DNA of 24,706 bases, taken from assembly GCA_022539475.1 (NCBI GenBank), contig VCMS01000483.1, positions 1-24,706 on the forward strand, read 5' to 3'. How positions within the stretch are numbered: the first letter of the stretch is position 1; each line of letters starts with the position of its first letter. The notes under the pieces were generated by a model that was not told the DNA's origin, made no database searches, and worked only from the letters and a program-made list of their open reading frames with translations. The position numbers and the translations under genes were made by a program. This stretch comes from Gracilaria domingensis (taxonomy: Eukaryota; Rhodophyta; Florideophyceae; Gracilariales; Gracilariaceae). Positions 1 through 8,145 of the stretch are shown here, in pieces.

Positions 1-447
1 CGTAGGCGGTTGCGCCAGAGCCTCAATCGTGTAGAGTCCCAGGAGAGCGCTACTCGACAAAGAGTTCACTTAGAAGTGCTCGGGTTGACTTTACAAAGGT
101 GCTCGCGACGACGAGGTCGAGCTCACCTAAGTAGGTCTAAACTAACTATGTACACGTGGTGCACACCCGCAGGGGTCCGTACACGTGGCTAGCCAGTGTC
201 AGGCACCTCAGGTGCACTACCTATTGTCCCGTAATATGCACACACACGGTGGTGTAGTACACGCGTCCACCTAGCGGTATTGGCCAGCAATGGCAACCCT
301 GATTACAGGTAACTGTGGGAAAGCCATTCCAAAAGTAACCGCCAAAATTGGGTCCAACTCATAACTCTTCGAGTGCATCCTCGTATCACTCCCCTGAGTA
401 TATGAGGCGCATCATCCTGATAATCACGCAAATTGCGTTGCTCTACA
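1..447 (-). repeat. candidate 3' LTR of the Ty3/gypsy element (U3 side, cut by the window edge)
   Basis: On the minus strand this stretch begins TGTAGAGCAACG directly after a purine-rich tract (448-461), which is the expected layout of PPT followed by TG at the start of a 3' LTR. It has no convincing reading frame. It carries a repeated motif GTACACGTGG at 150-159 and 179-188 that contains the palindrome CACGTG, plausible as a transcription-factor site. The other end of the LTR would lie left of base 1, so the LTR must be longer than 447 bp if this call is right. No second copy is visible near 10.2-11 kb where a 5' LTR should be, so the call rests on the PPT and TG boundary alone. Confidence 0.4.
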
Positions 448-461
448 TCTCCCCCTCCTTA
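448..461 (-). promoter_or_regulatory. candidate polypurine tract (plus-strand primer)
   Basis: The minus strand reads TAAGGAGGGGGAGA immediately before TGTAGAG. In LTR retrotransposons a purine run next to the 3' LTR survives RNase H and primes plus-strand DNA synthesis. The 13-mer TAAGGAGGGGGAG occurs twice more inside this element (4018-4030 and 7150-7162). Confidence 0.45.
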
Positions 462-526
462 GAGGCGAGAACGACTTCGAGGCTGAAGTTTTGTGCGAAA
501 CGCAAGTACGTAAATACGTCACAGTC

Positions 527-2420
527 ATGAGCGGTACCAACTCCTCGGTTTCTATACCTCGCAAGCGCGAAACACACTCAAGCGAACAGAGTATTCAAGT
601 ATCCGAACTCGATCACAGTACATCATCTGTCATTCCGATGAACCCGAATCAGTTTCCTCATCACCCGACGGGTCAGGCGAGCGCGTCGAACTACCCTCAG
701 CCGGGTTCTGCGACGGCTCCACTGCCTCAGTCTCAACCAATGGTCCCGGTGAACGTTCCGTTATGGAATTCAGCGCAAGCGATGCCGCTGATGGCGAACC
801 AAGCTGGTTGGATATCGAGGGAATCTCTCGCAGTACGCGATCCACTCCGTGATGGGTTTGCGTTCAGCCGTGCACCGTGGTTTCATCCGGTAGCTGTTAA
901 CGATGACACTCTCCTGGAGTTGTATGCCGAAAACGGCTTCCTACCGGGCGGTCTGCCGTTAGCAGTAGTGCAATCCCCAGAATGGAAAGTTCGTATAGCG
1001 ATCGACCCGATGCTCCTCCGGTACGATACCCGCGAGGGTGAGAACCTGAACACGCGCGCGCGGAACACGCGAAGTTGGCGTAAAAGAGACTCGGTCGAGT
1101 GCACCTCGAGCACCTGGTTCCAGCGTCATATGGGTTCGATACTCCGTTTTACCGTACTTTCGGTGAAGTCCGATATGGAGACAACTTGGCGACGTTCGAC
1201 CATGCGCGGTACGCTGGCGATGGCCCGACCACATCGAGGTTGATGTTGTGCTGGAATCGGCCCATACTCCGAGCGGAGTTTCGTTATCTTCGCAAGAACG
1301 CTTCCCAGGGTGGGTTCGTCAACCGCATTCGGTTTGAGCGGAAAGCTCGTTCCCGTCATGGGTATCTGATTCCGTACCCGAATATCGAGACCGAGAGGTA
1401 CAGACCGCAGGCCTTTGTTGGACGGTTCCCTCCTCTACCAGATTGGTGGCGTGATGTGGAGGTACCCAAAGGGTGTTTTGCAGAACTGCCTCCGTGCTTG
1501 AGTTACATCGGCTCCCGATTGATCAGCGATCCGCGTTCAGGATGGTGGGGTCTCGTAGCCGGCGAGTGGGCGGCACGCGTAGCAGCGTTTCTCCTCTGGG
1601 AGGCTTACGACAACTACCGTGTTTGGTATATTCCGCCGATGCTTCGCAGCATTATCCGCTCGCTGGATTTGCACACTCCCTTGGGGTCCGAAGAGAACGT
1701 GGATGAGATCCATTACATCTTGGATGTTATCGATGGAGTCGATTGGGAAACGGTGCCCCGTTCGCAACGCGGGAAAGGTCCTCGTCGTCACTACGACCGC
1801 CACCCGGTAGGAGACATCCCACAGCAAGAGATTTCGTGTATTACGACCCATGGGAGGGTACGATGACGACTAGCGCGTATGCCGAGTGGGCAGCGAACCA
1901 GCCACGGTCGATTCCAGACAGTCACCCCATTGGGTTCATGTTCAGTGACAACTGGGTCGCCCCAGTAGATCTGGATGATCCGAACATGGATACTGGTGGA
2001 GAGGCGGCGGGAGCACTCGTCGAGATGGACCAGGAGTTGGTGAACGACCTACCGGCGGCGAATCAGGTGTTGCACGCCAGCGGCGGGGTACCCCAGGCTC
2101 CTGTGGGTTGGAATGTTCCGACTCAAGCGAGTGTTCCGGTGGTGGGTCCGGCCCCTGTAGCGGCTACCGTTCCTTCGGTCGTTCCGGCCCCGACAGCTCC
2201 GGTCGCTCCGGGAGATTCTCCGGGGAACATCACGATGTTGCGCGCCAGTCTCCAGAACGCTGGAATTATCGTGCCCGATCATCTCACCACTATGGCAGGG
2301 ATACTGGCTTACGCCGTTCCGCACCCTCCGCAGGGTCCTCCGGTAGCGGCGGTGCCGGTCCCTCATCGGGGGTGTAAGATGACCAGCAGGCTGGAGGACT
2401 TGGTCCTCAGTATAAGATAG
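527..2420 (+). pseudogene. antisense gene carried by the retrotransposon, unknown function, two frameshifts
   Basis: A plus-strand coding region convergent to pol. The first ATG is at 527 (MSGTNSSVSIPRK). It runs in one frame to about 1084-1240, continues in a second frame from about 1084 to 1866 (the stop at 1081-1083 in that frame bounds the switch), and in a third from about 1820 to the TAG at 2418-2420. Both switches go in the -1 direction, so two single-base deletions, sequencing errors or recoding would explain them. Joined it would span about 630 codons. The ends are rich in Pro, Ser, Ala and Val (probably disordered). The middle is rich in Trp, Tyr and Arg, with stretches such as LPDWWRDVEVP and ARDFVYYDPWEG, and looks folded. 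I do not recognise the family. It lies between the chromodomain frame and the putative 3' LTR, so it is probably cargo of the element, as with antisense ORFs of plant Tat-lineage elements (analogy only). Confidence 0.55.
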
Positions 2421-2802
2421 AAACAGTAAAACCATCTAGTGGTAACTTTCCCTTCACCCTTTTGCCTGTTCTCCACGAACTTGATTGATCTTCGATTACT
2501 TCTTCACTCACACTGTGTTCAAGTGTACTTCACTTCTTTGGTGCTTCTTCTACTCTAACCGTTTTAAATCGTTACAACCCGCATTTCGGTATGCTCTTCT
2601 TTCTTTCTTCTCACTTCTTCTAGTTCAGTCTTCACCGCTTGATTGGTCTTCTTCCTTCATTCATCCCCACACAGAAGGGGTCAACTCTCCATTCTGAGTC
2701 TTCCGCATCGCGGTATAGTTGAAAGCTCCTCACCGGGAACGGTTCTTATCCCACCTGGGCTTGGTCCAGGTTGGACGGCAAGGCTGACCGAGTGCGACGG
2801 TG
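2421..2802. other. non-coding spacer between two convergent reading frames
   Basis: This is pyrimidine-rich on the plus strand, with many CTTCTTC and TTCTTTC runs at 2490-2700. No frame reads as protein. It lies between the stop of the antisense gene (2420) and the stop of the chromodomain frame (2803), so it probably holds the 3' untranslated regions of both transcripts. Confidence 0.5.
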
Positions 2803-3375
2803 TTATGAAACGATCTTCGACCTAGGTAGGTGCTCGACCGGCTCCATGGTGTCCTCCTCAGCGGAGTAGCCATACCATCGTACTTGGTACAGTACTGTCC
2901 CATCGGGGTCTACAACATGACGTACGATACGTTCGATCACGTATTCCTGCGGGTACACCTCGGTGTTTGACTGCTCTCCTTCACCCATTGTGGTTTCGTA
3001 CCTTCGAAGGTGGCGAGGTGGTGGCCGGCTAACCTCTAGAGGGGTTCCTCTTGGACTTAACCAGTCACGACTCACTAGGAGTTCCTCGCTGCGCGACAAC
3101 TACAACTTACGCCAGGAGCGTCCAATCTTCAACCTGAAAGATTCTTCTTGAAGTACTCTCCTTCTTGAGTCTGACGAGCTTTGGCTCGTTTTGGTTGAGC
3201 TTCCGACCGTCCAACGGTAGCTTTGGGATTCTGAGCTCCCTCTTGCTATCCAGAAGGATCGTCCGTGCGACGGAGAACGGGCAGGGTCTCGCTCGTGCGC
3301 CATGGAGGCGGATTGACCAATCACGGTGCATATCGCGGCCTTCTGGTTAGCCAGGCGATGGCACGTGTGAGCCAC
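2803..3375 (-). pseudogene. chromodomain reading frame of the retrotransposon, with an in-frame TAG
   Basis: The C-terminal part (about 2803-2988, from an internal ATG at 2986-2988) contains a chromodomain: EYVIERIV, then LYQVRWYGYS, then DTMEPVEHLP. The three aromatic cage positions known from HP1-type domains are kept (Tyr in EYVIER, Trp and Tyr in RWYGY), so methyl-lysine binding is possible. The usual TWEP is TMEP here, and the last helix is short, ending RSKIVS. Upstream the same frame is open to about 3375 except for a TAG at 3100-3102, one C-to-T step from CAG. In chromoviruses this domain normally sits at the integrase C terminus and guides insertion into chromatin. Here about 300 bp of broken frames separate it from the pol stop. 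Splicing, a separate protein or decay could each account for that. Confidence 0.8.
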
Positions 3376-3681
3376 GAGTTACCCTAACAGGTGTCCGTTC
3401 GCCTACGGTTGGCGACCGTACATCGTGCACCGTGCACGTGTGGTACTCGCGCACGCGACTTACTGTCAGCAGTTCCCCGCGTCGGCGGTGCTTTCCATAC
3501 GTCACCACGTCACACAACGTGCTACTCTCCACTTGGGTGTGTCATGAGTCCTCTGCCACGCGGCGTGGGTGCACCATCGACGGTTTCCAAACTCGTACTT
3601 CGTACTTCACCTTTCCAAGGTCGTTTTCCCAAATAATACGAGGGTAAGTACGACTTCTCGTTTCCTCCTACTACGGCGTGG
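3376..3681. other. broken linker between pol and the chromodomain frame
   Basis: On the minus strand the pol frame meets a TAA at 3682-3684 and another stop at 3607-3609. Other frames are open only in short pieces. There is no convincing splice-site pair, although CAGTAAGT at about 3465 on the minus strand resembles a donor. It is probably a decayed or spliced-out linker. Confidence 0.35.
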
Positions 3682-6600
3682 TTAACACCGGTCGGTAACA
3701 TTGAGCTGATCTACCGCTTGCGGTTCTGCGTTTTCCGGGAAGCCCGGGTCTACAGATACTGTCTTCTCCGCTCTGCGGGTGGTGACCTCACTCAGTTGTG
3801 GTGTTCCCGACGGGGTTACGTTATCCACAGCGGTGTGTACCCCCTGGGTGGGTCGTGTCGTTTCCAGCGCATTGCTCAACGAACTCGACGGAGTATCACC
3901 ACGAGGTACAGCGCCTGGGCGCACCACAACGCTATCGGTAGAGACCGCGAGATTGGTTGCGGTACCTTGCGACACAGTGTGACCGTGCGACGCCGGTGTA
4001 ACGGGTTCCGTACTTTCCTCCCCCTCCTTAGGCGGTGGCACGAGAGCCACGACGTCCGGTGGGGGGTCAACTCTAGTTGAGTTTTCCTCTTCGTCTCCCG
4101 CAACGGGTTGTGCTACCCGCGTGGATGATTCTGACTTCGGTAGATCCGATAAGCCGCGATCAGGGCGGAGAGTCGCAGGGCGCGAAGATACGACCTGTTC
4201 GTCCCCTGCAGCTTCACCCAGTTGGGTGTTAACGTGAACGTAGGGTGGTGGGGCCAGCGCGACACGGTCTAACGATATCCGTTCGTGGAGATTACTGATA
4301 TCCAATACTACGGTATCGTCCGTGACGGAAATAACCTTGTAGGGTCCTTCCGCGATAGGCGAGAGCTTGTGGCGGCGTTCCTTCTCCGGATTATAGTATT
4401 CTTTGCGGAGAAATACCATATCGTCTGGTTTGACCTTTGGTAATGGGGTCTTAACCTTCGCATCGAAGTTGCGCTTATAAGCGGCCTGCGCCTTATCCAT
4501 CGCTGTGCGAGCGACTGGTACCATTTTGGTTAACCAATCCTTCCAAGCGTTCCGGTATAACCCAACAGACGGGTACGTAGAAAGCGTTTCTTGAGCCTCG
4601 ATTGCAACCGGTGGCGGTACTCTTGACAATACCAACTCAAAAGGTGCTAGCTTCGTTACTCGGTGGACTTGGGTGTTGTACGCATACGTGATAGCGTCCG
4701 TATACAAATCCCAATCCTTAGGATGATCTGCCACATAAGATCTTAATGCATTCAGCATGGTACGGTTAAATCGTTCTACCTGACCATTTGTTTGGGGGTG
4801 GTAGGTGGTCGTAAATAGATTCTTGACACTCAAGATCCGACAGACGTCCTGAAAAAACTTGGACGTGAACTGTGAACCGTTATCTGATAATAGATGAACC
4901 GGTGGACCGTACACAAAGACCCAGTGGGTGACAAAAGCTTGTGCAACCACGGTCGCCGTAATCCGTTTCAGCGGGACTGTCCGTACCAACTTAGAGAACC
5001 GATCGGTGATAACCAGAAGGTATCGATTACCTCTTGCGGTTCTGATCAATTCACCTAAGATATCGATAGCGATAAACTCCAAAGGAGACCGTGCTGGGAA
5101 CAGCGTTAACTTCTTCGAGTACTTACGAAGTTTCACGTTATTCTTAGCGCACTCGGTGCAAGAGCGTCGTACTGCGTAGCAGTCCAATGCCATTGACGGC
5201 CAGTAAAAATCCCTACGCAGGGTCAAGTATAGTTTTCGCCCTCCTGGGTGGGCTCCTACCTTCACATAGTGTGTCATGACCAACACACGATTTTGCAGCG
5301 AGTATGGGACCACAATTTGGGTATACGCTTCAACCAACCTAACCAGGTACCCCTGATCGTTAACCTGAAAAGGTATACGATCTCCTCCATTGAGACGAGC
5401 GCGAATTCGCGTACAAAACTCATCCGTTTTCTGTTCTCGGATCATCTCCTCGGGAGTGATGGGTACAAAAGATCCAGTCAAGGGACCCAACTTCTCAGAA
5501 GTGAGCAGGATGTCGTCACAGATGTCGTCCGACAAAGATTCGACCCAACCTGCTTGTTCTTCCACCATAAAGCATGGTATGCCCAGATCGTCAACTGGTG
5601 CCGCTTCTGCATTTGTTCCCAAGCGGGAGGGTGCATCTGCCTGCAGATTCAACGTTCCTTTTTTGTACGTAACTGTGAAATCGAACTCCGATAACCTCAA
5701 GCGCCAACGCATCAAGCGTCTTGATGGTTCCGAGATTTCCATGAGCCATCGGAGAGATGAGTGGTCCGTATGTACCGTAAAATGGTTGCCCATAAGATAT
5801 GGCCTCAGTGTAGTTAGAGCCCATACAACGGCTAAGCACTCTTTCTCCGAAACTGAGTAGTTACGTTCGTGTGCGTTCAAGGATCGCGACCAGTATCCAA
5901 TTGGACGTCTCACGCCGTCTTGCGTGACCTGAAACAGGGCGCAACCAACCTGGTGTGCACTGGCGTCAGTGTCTACTTCGAATGGAAGTCCTAGCTTAGG
6001 CAAAGCCAAGATTGGCGGTGACGTTACTGCGTCAATTAATGCCGAAAAGGCAGACGCTTCCGCGTCGCCTAGGGGTTCCAGTTGAACTGGTTGACCTTTT
6101 CTCAAAAGGTGGTTAAGGGGGGTCGCAATATCTGCGAAGTTCGGGACAAAACGCCGATATACATTACAAAGACCCAGAAAACTGCGGAGTTCCGTTTGTG
6201 TCGTAGGGTGTTTCGCTTCCTTCAGCGACTTCACGCGAACTGCGTCAACTGAGAGCTGTCCAGGTCGAATGATATGCCCTAGGTATTTGACAGAATCTGT
6301 GAAGAACTCGCACTTCTTGAGTTTCAGCGTAATGCCCGCGTCCCTGAGGACTCTCATGACGTCCCGGACGTGTGTTAAGTGGTAATCAAGGTTATCGGAG
6401 AACACGATGATATCGTCAAGATACACTAAGCAGGTCTTCCACTTGAATCGAGCCAAGAGGATATCGATAGCACGTTGAAACGTAGCCGGTGCGTTGGTTA
6501 ATCCGAACGGCATTCGTTTAAACCGGTACAAACCTTGGTGGCACACAAAAGCAGTTTTGTCCTTATCCTTTTCACGGATCGGAACTTGCCAGTATCCCCA

Positions 6601-7719
6601 ATTGGCATCCAAGGCGGTGAACACTGTAGCACTCCCAAGCGAGTCAATGTATTCGTCCATCCTGGGTATGGGATAAACGTCTTTGACGGTGACCGAATTT
6701 AGACGACGGTAATCAATACAGAATCGCCACGATCCGTCCGCTTTTGGAACTAGCACCACGGGTGAGGCCCAAGCGGATTGAGCCGCCTCTACGACGCCAG
6801 CGCGTAACATCTTCTCAACCTGAGATTGCTCTTCTTCCCTAGCTTTGGGACCAGCCCGGTATGGGTGTTGGGAAATGGGGCTAGTGCCTGGAAGTAGGTC
6901 AATACGGTGTTCCGTGATTCCAATTGTCCCGAGGGATCCATCCCACATGGGTGTGAACTCCCTCAACATTTCTCTTAGCCTACCTCTATGAGATTCAGGT
7001 ACATGATCAAAATTCAACTGTTCCAGTTCCTTGACAGGGTCTGTATCTTCCGTTCCTGGTGGCAACGCTTTACCCTCGGTGGGTGCCAGCGATTCGATAA
7101 CTTCGCTCGCCGGGGTAACCGATGCGGTAAAAGCGGTTTCCGCTGATCCCTCCCCCTCCTTAGCATCAGTTATACCGAGAACATCCGCAACGGGTATCTT
7201 CGTTGGTACGATGGCAGCAGGGTGTGGGAGAGTGGTACCAAGGATTTGGTTTTTAGCTAACCACTGTCGGGTTGTGCCAAAGTTGGCGACCAAAACTCTG
7301 AATGGTTTGTCGGGTTCCACCGAGATTACTTGGTTCGCCAAAGCGAGTTGCTTCTGATCATACAATGATGGCAATGGTTGTACCACACGTAGACCAGACT
7401 GCTTAGTAGTTATGGTGACCCAAACGTGGAATTGCGCAGGGATTGCGATGGCATGAGCCACATGGAGCTTAGATGATACCGGGTCGACGGTTGGAACTTC
7501 CTGTGCAGCAGGGAGCGGGACGCGCTTGCGTGTAGCTCTCTTTAGCGGTTTCCTTACAATCGGTATTTTGGAACCATCATCCATGGTAACAACTCGAGCT
7601 CGAGGTCGAATCGCTTCAACAAAACGATCACAAAAGTCACAACCGAGTATCACCGGTGCGGCAATGCTTTTGCAAACCATGAAATCCACTTTAACCATAC
7701 AGGTTCCTAATCGTACCAT
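3682..7719 (-). CDS. pol: Ty3/gypsy Pol polyprotein (end of protease, RT, RNase H, integrase)
   Basis: 1345 codons read without a break. Residues 1-40 are the second half of retropepsin (ILGCDF at 24-29). Reverse transcriptase spans about 300-500, with catalytic Asp371 in TALDANWGYW and the YLDD box at 433-436. RNase H spans about 578-700, with DTDAS at 583-587, SEKE at 624-627, TDHSSL at 651-656 and QADAPSR at 693-699. Integrase starts with an HHCC zinc finger (His817, His824, Cys854, Cys857), followed by the DDE triad Asp886, Asp946 and Glu982 (D-X35-E) and a GPY/F module at 1125-1127. Residues 1160-1345 form a Pro/Ser/Thr-rich tail of low complexity. Order and motifs fit the Metaviridae. 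All catalytic residues I checked are present, so this part looks functional even though the protease upstream is interrupted. Confidence 0.96.
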   Translation of the reverse strand: MVRLGTCMVKVDFMVCKSIAAPVILGCDFCDRFVEAIRPRARVVTMDDGSKIPIVRKPLKRATRKRVPLPAAQEVPTVDPVSSKLHVAHAIAIPAQFHVWVTITTKQSGLRVVQPLPSLYDQKQLALANQVISVEPDKPFRVLVANFGTTRQWLAKNQILGTTLPHPAAIVPTKIPVADVLGITDAKEGEGSAETAFTASVTPASEVIESLAPTEGKALPPGTEDTDPVKELEQLNFDHVPESHRGRLREMLREFTPMWDGSLGTIGITEHRIDLLPGTSPISQHPYRAGPKAREEEQSQVEKMLRAGVVEAAQSAWASPVVLVPKADGSWRFCIDYRRLNSVTVKDVYPIPRMDEYIDSLGSATVFTALDANWGYWQVPIREKDKDKTAFVCHQGLYRFKRMPFGLTNAPATFQRAIDILLARFKWKTCLVYLDDIIVFSDNLDYHLTHVRDVMRVLRDAGITLKLKKCEFFTDSVKYLGHIIRPGQLSVDAVRVKSLKEAKHPTTQTELRSFLGLCNVYRRFVPNFADIATPLNHLLRKGQPVQLEPLGDAEASAFSALIDAVTSPPILALPKLGLPFEVDTDASAHQVGCALFQVTQDGVRRPIGYWSRSLNAHERNYSVSEKECLAVVWALTTLRPYLMGNHFTVHTDHSSLRWLMEISEPSRRLMRWRLRLSEFDFTVTYKKGTLNLQADAPSRLGTNAEAAPVDDLGIPCFMVEEQAGWVESLSDDICDDILLTSEKLGPLTGSFVPITPEEMIREQKTDEFCTRIRARLNGGDRIPFQVNDQGYLVRLVEAYTQIVVPYSLQNRVLVMTHYVKVGAHPGGRKLYLTLRRDFYWPSMALDCYAVRRSCTECAKNNVKLRKYSKKLTLFPARSPLEFIAIDILGELIRTARGNRYLLVITDRFSKLVRTVPLKRITATVVAQAFVTHWVFVYGPPVHLLSDNGSQFTSKFFQDVCRILSVKNLFTTTYHPQTNGQVERFNRTMLNALRSYVADHPKDWDLYTDAITYAYNTQVHRVTKLAPFELVLSRVPPPVAIEAQETLSTYPSVGLYRNAWKDWLTKMVPVARTAMDKAQAAYKRNFDAKVKTPLPKVKPDDMVFLRKEYYNPEKERRHKLSPIAEGPYKVISVTDDTVVLDISNLHERISLDRVALAPPPYVHVNTQLGEAAGDEQVVSSRPATLRPDRGLSDLPKSESSTRVAQPVAGDEEENSTRVDPPPDVVALVPPPKEGEESTEPVTPASHGHTVSQGTATNLAVSTDSVVVRPGAVPRGDTPSSSLSNALETTRPTQGVHTAVDNVTPSGTPQLSEVTTRRAEKTVSVDPGFPENAEPQAVDQLNVTDRC

Positions 7720-8139
7720 GAGAGGTATTTACCCAAGAGTACGCAACGGGTTATTGTTGGCATCCGCGATGTCCAAACCTGGACCATGACGAATTTCATC
7801 CCGTAGCGCGGGTGGCACCAACTCAAGGTGAATCAGGTTCGGTGCAGCTCCTGTATCCAACACAGACAACTGTCGAACCATGAACTGGTTAGACAAGCGA
7901 AGATCGGCATAAACTTTGTAGTTTCTCTTGGCCATCACAAGAACTCTTTCCGGAATACGGAGATTACGGGACCGTATCCACGGACGACGTAGAACCGAAA
8001 GGTGTTCTGAGCTCACGTCAGTTGTAGCCGCTATCCTTGAAAGGATTCTAACAGCTGGGGAGCGAAGCTGTGACGCCTCGGGCGCCTTCAACTTCGGCTC
8101 GGAAGGCGCCCCTCCCGTAGGGGAAACTCCCGAAGTCAG
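7620..8139 (-). pseudogene. retropepsin (aspartic protease) split by an in-frame TAA
   Basis: This frame lies -1 to gag and opens at the gag stop (8139). The active-site motif LDTGAAPNLI has its Asp-Thr-Gly at about 7857-7849. The fold continues through GLDIADANNNPLRTLG, then a TAA at 7729-7731, then IPLMVRLG and the closing ILGCDF at about 7650-7633. The stop falls inside the domain, between two strands of the usual retropepsin pattern, and both sides are in the same frame. It must therefore be a nonsense mutation or a recoded codon, not a gene boundary. TAA is one C-to-T change from CAA (Gln). The family cleaves Gag and Pol during particle maturation as a dimer. Without readthrough this copy would make no protease, and pol would need another way to be translated. 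Confidence 0.85.
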
Positions 8140-8145
8140 TTTTTC
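8081..8145 (-). promoter_or_regulatory. candidate -1 frameshift signal (slippery heptamer plus pseudoknot) at the gag/pro junction
   Basis: On the minus strand the last gag codons are CAG AAA AAC TGA, so GAAAAAC (8145-8139) touches the gag stop, and protease is open in the -1 frame from that point. Downstream, CTTCGG (8135-8130) can pair with CCGAAG (8097-8092), which lies in the loop of a perfect 9-bp stem, GGCGCCTTC (8110-8102) with GAAGGCGCC (8089-8081). The arm order is that of an H-type pseudoknot, starting 3 nt after the heptamer. The first base G makes the heptamer non-canonical. Confidence 0.55.

Noticed and set aside
1126..1851. Minus-strand open frames opposite the antisense gene
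   Set aside because: They are Arg/Ser/Thr-rich mirror frames without motifs. The plus-strand frames read far more like protein.
5390..5860. Plus-strand open frame of 156 codons opposite pol
   Set aside because: It lies wholly over conserved RNase H and integrase coding on the other strand and has no motif. It is a shadow frame.
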